From Fibrobacter succinogenes (lineage in GTDB: Bacteria > Fibrobacterota > Fibrobacteria > Fibrobacterales > Fibrobacteraceae), in the NCBI GenBank assembly GCA_902800345.1, contig CADCDO010000019.1, positions 25,852 through 89,851 of the forward strand: DNA of 64,000 bases, read 5' to 3'. This document shows positions 60,823 to 64,000 of this stretch, one piece after another. Position 1 is the first letter of the stretch, and each line of letters starts with the position of its first letter. Both the position numbers and the translations under genes were made by a program. Under the pieces are notes generated by a model. It had not been told where the DNA came from and did no database searches. It saw only the letters and a list, made by a program, of their open reading frames with translations.

Positions 60823-61437
60823 GTCTTGAACGCAGCGGACCGAGAACCAGTAATCCTTGGCGTTGTCACCTCTCATGCGAGCTTTTTCATAGTCATACTC
60901 TAAGTCCAAGTAATATGCACTATAGCTATCGGCCTCCGTCGAACTCCATATGTACGCATGCCGGCCCTCGTCGATGTAATACCCACTGCCACTCTTGCCT
61001 CCGGCAGGCAACACACAAAACGAATAATCATCCGTGCCGTTACCGTCTTTATACCACCCAGACGTGGACATGAGTTTTGTGCCTGCGCTATCGGCACCAC
61101 CGACGGCTTCAAACAAGGTTTCAAATTCCTTCCTACTCGGTAAATGCCAACCGGACGGACATGCCGTTTTCGCAACAGACCACGTATAAAGGCGACCGTA
61201 TTTGGTACAGTTGGCGGAAGTACCTTTGGGACACAAGCTATTCTTAGCATCGTAATTCAAGTTTTCTGCCATCCAAGTCTGCTTGCCGATGACGATGGTC
61301 TTGTAGGTCAACCCATCGCGAGAGTCCGTCAAGGACCCGACAGTCCCTTCAGGAGCACCGGTAGATGAGTCATCGCCACAGGAAATCAATGCAAACGCTA
61401 AAGCAAATAATGCATGACCGATAAAAGAATGTTTCAT
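60820..61437 (-). CDS. FISUMP-domain lipoprotein
   Basis: A 205-residue exported lipoprotein: signal MKHSFIGHALFALAFALIS then CGDDSS, with Cys as the lipid site. The mature part is one complete Fibrobacter major paralogous domain: DGLTYKTIVIGKQTWMAENL, NYDAKN, YGRLYTWSVAKTACPSGWHL, PSRKEFETLFEAVGG, FCVLPAGGKS, YIWSSTEADSY and WFSVRCVQD. The domain is found in many copies in Fibrobacter and its function is unknown; a carbohydrate or surface role is often guessed. GAGGAG lies before the ATG. A TATATTTG box lies 42 bases upstream of the start. Confidence 0.92.
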   Translation of the reverse strand: MKHSFIGHALFALAFALISCGDDSSTGAPEGTVGSLTDSRDGLTYKTIVIGKQTWMAENLNYDAKNSLCPKGTSANCTKYGRLYTWSVAKTACPSGWHLPSRKEFETLFEAVGGADSAGTKLMSTSGWYKDGNGTDDYSFCVLPAGGKSGSGYYIDEGRHAYIWSSTEADSYSAYYLDLEYDYEKARMRGDNAKDYWFSVRCVQD

Positions 61438-61478
61438 ATAATCTCCTCTAAGATCCTATAAATTCACCTAAATCGGCT

Positions 61479-61486
61479 CAAATATA
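61479..61486 (-). promoter_or_regulatory. TAnnTTTG box of the FISUMP lipoprotein gene
   Basis: TATATTTG on the minus strand, an exact TAnnTTTG match 42 bases before the start codon, with a separate GAGGAG ribosome-binding site in the leader. Confidence 0.55.
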
Positions 61487-61533
61487 GAACCCCGCCCAGA
61501 TTATGTCAAAACAATCGATTCCTTTTGTCTAAA

Positions 61534-62286
61534 TTACAAATCCCTTGCGAGCCGCCCTTCCCCGCTTTGCAACAGCGCGGTGAGGTAATCCTTCGCTATC
61601 TGGCAGGATTCCGGGAGCGTGTGGCCCAACGCCAGGTTGGCTAAAATAGCCGCAGAGAGGTGGCAGCCGGTGCCGTGTTTTCCTTTTCCCGGCAGGCGTG
61701 GGCTAGAGAATTTGTACTGTTTTCCATCCCTATCCCAGAGAATATCGACAGCGTTCTTTCCTCTAGAATGTCCGCCTTTCAAAAGCAGCGCGAAATCCTT
61801 TCCGAGTTCTATCGCCCCGCGAGAAGCCGCAAGCCCCAGCCCCAAGAATCCAAATTCGTCATGGTTCGGCGTCACCAAGTCAATCTGTTTCATCACGGGC
61901 ATGAACTTGTCCTGTTCGGCGGCACGCAAGAAATGGAACCCCGCCGAAGCACTCGCTATCGGATCCCAGATTATAAAGGCGTCTGGAGATTTTTCACGAA
62001 CAAATTCTACAATCCGTTTGAGGTTTTTGGCTTTTTCGACAAGTCCGATTTTCACGTACTTGAACGTGCGCTTTTTGAATAACGTTTCAAGTTGTGCCTC
62101 GATGCGTTCCCAGATAATCCAGCCGGGGGCCACGAACTCGTCTTCGTTCTGTTGCGTGAGCGCCGTACAGACGGACTCGCAATAGACGCCAAAATGCGCC
62201 ATCGCCTTGACATCGGCCAAGAAGCCCGCCCCGGCAGAGCCGTCAAAGCCGGCAATCGTCAATGCAAAATTCATTTTCTCGGACAT
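61534..62286 (-). CDS. thiD: Hydroxymethylpyrimidine/phosphomethylpyrimidine kinase
   Basis: Thiamine biosynthesis kinase of the ribokinase-like family, 250 residues, which phosphorylates HMP and then HMP-P. Seen motifs: IAGFDGSAGAGFLADVKAM (substrate and phosphate loop), VCTALTQQNEDEFV, VKIGLVEKAKNL, TPNHDEFGFLGL, LLLKGGHSRGKNAVDILW and HGTGCHLSAAILANLALGH, which holds the catalytic Gly-Thr-Gly-Cys. It is somewhat shorter than E. coli ThiD. ATG 62286 is chosen; an in-frame Met four codons later is possible. The gene precedes the FISUMP gene on the same strand, separated by about 96 bases. Confidence 0.9.
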   Translation of the reverse strand: MSEKMNFALTIAGFDGSAGAGFLADVKAMAHFGVYCESVCTALTQQNEDEFVAPGWIIWERIEAQLETLFKKRTFKYVKIGLVEKAKNLKRIVEFVREKSPDAFIIWDPIASASAGFHFLRAAEQDKFMPVMKQIDLVTPNHDEFGFLGLGLAASRGAIELGKDFALLLKGGHSRGKNAVDILWDRDGKQYKFSSPRLPGKGKHGTGCHLSAAILANLALGHTLPESCQIAKDYLTALLQSGEGRLARDL

Positions 62287-62307
62287 AAGACACCCAATGA
62301 TAAAAAA

Positions 62308-63591
62308 TCATGATATGCTATAAATTCCAATCATCACAACAGTCACTCCGCAAATGAACGCCACCGCCGGTATAATAGGACGCCGCATCGATTTCGCCCC
62401 GAGGAAATATACGATTCCGCCCTTCGTCACCGTATTCGCAAGGCTAGCGAACAAAAGTGCCAAAATCAAGTTTTGATTTTCGAGAGTCGCCTTGCGACAC
62501 ATGTCGATGAGCGAGAACGCCACCGCATCCATCTCCGCGGCACCGCCCAAAAAGCTGCACGCAATAAGCGCCCCGGAACCGAAATACACACGCGCCGCAT
62601 TCGCCAAGAACATCACGATGGTGAAAATCAAACCAAACTTGACCGCAGGCAAGAGCTTGAACGGGTTGTTGAAATCGGTCGTTTTCTGGACATGGTTGTT
62701 GGATTCGCGCATCTTAAGATAGGCTGCATAGCCAAGCCCAGGAATCACGGGCACCAAAAGAGGCGCCAACAGCGGAACCGCAAGAGAAGGCACGAGGAAC
62801 ACGCAAATCAGGTACAAACGAGCGTACATCACGGCCCAGCTGAGCACGATGCCCACCGTAAAATCCGAGGCATACTGTTCGTTATCGCAACTGCGGCCCG
62901 CTAGATTGAGCGTGAGCGCGGTACTGCTCGCAAGCCCGCCCAAAAGGCCCGTCAGCCAAATGCCCTTGCCCGGCCCGACAAGTTTGATGAGCACGTAGCC
63001 CACAAAGCCGATGCCCGAAATGAACACCACGAAAAGCCAAATCGTATGCGGGTTCAGCACCTCCAGCCCCGGCGGCCCGAACGCCCTATTCGGCAGGAAC
63101 GGCAAAATCATGAGGGAAATCACAGCGAACTTGACCGTCGCAATGATATCCTCGGTCGAAATTTTTTTGGCAAAGTCGTGCAGTTGCCGCTTGACCGCCA
63201 AAAGCCACAAGAGCACAATCATGAGGATGCACGCTTCCAGGAGCCGGTTGAACCAGCAAAGTGCGCCCAAGAAATAAATCATGATGAGCGCGGCACTCGT
63301 CGTGACCCCCGCAGGCCCGCCATTTCCGCGATTCGAAAGCCCGTACGCAATGTGGCTTGCCACAAGCAAAAGCCCGACAATGACAAGGCCAACAACAAAA
63401 GGAACAATGGAACCCATCAAGTCGCCCAAATAGCAAGACAAGGCGCCACAAAGGCTCACAATCGAAAACGAGCACAGCCCGGCCGGATGTCTGGAATTGT
63501 TCTGCGAATACGAATTTTCACGCTGCATACCGATAATGAAGCCGATACCCAGCGCCGCGGCAAGCTTATAGAAGATGTTAAATTCGATCAT
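62308..63591 (-). CDS. MgtC/SapB and DUF4010 membrane protein
   Basis: An inner-membrane protein of 427 residues with about 12 segments. The N-terminal part is the MgtC/SapB fold: LAAALGIGFIIGMQREN, then PAGLCSFSIVSLCGALSCYL and SNRGNGGPAGVTTSAALIMI. The C-terminal two thirds belong to DUF4010 (VGYVLIKLVGPGKGIWLTGL, LGGLASSTALTLNLAGRS, GSGALIACSFLGGAAEMDAV). MgtC proteins relate to Mg2+ homeostasis and acid stress; the fused form's substrate is unknown. It precedes thiD by 21 bases on the same strand. Confidence 0.9.
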   Translation of the reverse strand: MIEFNIFYKLAAALGIGFIIGMQRENSYSQNNSRHPAGLCSFSIVSLCGALSCYLGDLMGSIVPFVVGLVIVGLLLVASHIAYGLSNRGNGGPAGVTTSAALIMIYFLGALCWFNRLLEACILMIVLLWLLAVKRQLHDFAKKISTEDIIATVKFAVISLMILPFLPNRAFGPPGLEVLNPHTIWLFVVFISGIGFVGYVLIKLVGPGKGIWLTGLLGGLASSTALTLNLAGRSCDNEQYASDFTVGIVLSWAVMYARLYLICVFLVPSLAVPLLAPLLVPVIPGLGYAAYLKMRESNNHVQKTTDFNNPFKLLPAVKFGLIFTIVMFLANAARVYFGSGALIACSFLGGAAEMDAVAFSLIDMCRKATLENQNLILALLFASLANTVTKGGIVYFLGAKSMRRPIIPAVAFICGVTVVMIGIYSIS

Positions 63592-63901
63592 AATCGTTCA
63601 ATAATCTATACTAAAAATTTGTTTCTGGTTATTAGTTTTTAGCTTTTGGTCATTAGTTATTGGTCATTAGTGACTATAACTATAGGCTCGAAGAAGCTTA
63701 ATCCGAAGCTTAACGCATCACAATGTTAAACATTTCTAGGAAATTATAACTAGTAACTAGCGGCTATATTTTCTATATTTCGCCGCAATAAACGCCAAAA
63801 ACAATCCCAATGGATTCTATCGCTCCGAAAAGCCCAGCGGACAAAGTCCCTGAGCTTGCCGAAGAGCCAGAATGACTGCGGGAATAAAAAGAGACTCAAT
63901 T
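63592..63901. other. Intergenic region and leuC leader
   Basis: It contains TTATTAGTTTTTAGC/GGTCATTAGTTATTGG-type tracts (63618-63672), two TATATTT boxes (63765 and 63774), and a 21-codon reading frame (ATG 63810 to TGA 63875) overlapping a TCCCTGAGCTTGCCGAAG element. The small frame has no Leu run and is probably not a leader peptide. Confidence 0.5.
63774..63781 (+). promoter_or_regulatory. Candidate -7 box of leuC
   Basis: TATATTTC, preceded by a second TATATTTT at 63765. The leader to leuC would be about 115 nt. Confidence 0.4.
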
Positions 63902-64000
63902 ATGGGAAAATCACTCTATCAGAAGATTTTTGAAAGCCACACGGTAGCAAAGCTCCCGAGCGGCCAGTGCCAGCTCTTTATCGGGCTCCACCTCTGCCAC
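63902..64000 (+). CDS. leuC: 3-isopropylmalate dehydratase large subunit, N-terminus (cut by window edge)
   Basis: The first 33 codons of LeuC, the aconitase-type enzyme of leucine biosynthesis. [20 protein letters not shown] opens like LeuC, and [13 protein letters not shown] leads towards the substrate-binding HEVTSPQAF segment that would follow. The gene continues beyond the right edge. The ATG has only a weak GAGA site. Confidence 0.85.
   Translation, partial: MGKSLYQKIFESHTVAKLPSGQCQLFIGLHLCH

Noticed and set aside
63810..63875. Leader peptide (attenuator) for leuC
   Set aside because: The 21-codon frame has no run of Leu codons and overlaps an interspersed repeat; no terminator/anti-terminator pair was found.

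Overview
The window looks like chromosomal DNA of a Fibrobacter species (Fibrobacterota). The main reasons are FISUMP (Fibrobacter succinogenes major paralogous) domains, a pyrophosphate-dependent phosphofructokinase, a PorU-like type IX secretion peptidase, and promoters of the TAnnTTTG type known from the Bacteroidota/FCB group. No prophage integrase, tRNA, rRNA or CRISPR array was seen.

Region 1 (1-30.8 kb) is mostly housekeeping. It holds the alr 3' end, ogt, a frame-disrupted pfp, glutathione peroxidase, prfB with its programmed +1 frameshift, a parvulin-type isomerase, aguB-aguA (agmatine to putrescine), two tandem secreted paralogues, RNase HI, a PHP phosphatase, beta-barrel proteins, a Na+/Ca2+ exchanger, pepA, guaA, a porU-like gene with secreted neighbours, an RF-1 domain protein and lipoproteins. 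Region 2 (30.9-33.8 kb) is a scrapyard of gene fragments around an intact DUF4143 ATPase.

Region 3 (33.8-57.0 kb) is the highlight: a near-complete extracellular contractile injection system (eCIS), transcribed leftward. In transcription order it encodes a DUF4255 cap-like protein, an unknown 244-aa protein, sheath, two tube proteins, a 51-aa DUF5908 protein, a LysM tail protein, a VgrG-like spike, PAAR tip, gp25 wedge, baseplate J, a fibre-like protein, an Afp12-like baseplate protein, tape-measure-associated protein and AAA+ ATPase. Many neighbours overlap by ATGA, implying translational coupling. The ATPase stop overlaps the start of two paralogous membrane-anchored proteins with a GH18-like domain that seems to lack the catalytic acids. 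Beyond them lie three genes sharing an N-terminal leader: a leader-only 73-aa protein and two DUF4157 (HEAWH) candidate cargo proteins with unrelated AT-rich C-termini, one carrying a possible clan CD cysteine-protease dyad and an octapeptide repeat array. The inferred picture is a particle that fires DUF4157-tagged cargo, possibly anchored to or gated by the cell envelope through the GH18-like proteins.

Region 4 (57.4-64 kb) returns to housekeeping: a degenerate receiver protein, ruvX, typA, a FISUMP lipoprotein, thiD, an MgtC/DUF4010 membrane protein and the 5' end of leuC. Intergenic spaces carry several interspersed repeat families, some starting exactly at stop codons, and several genes appear to be transcribed as leaderless mRNAs.
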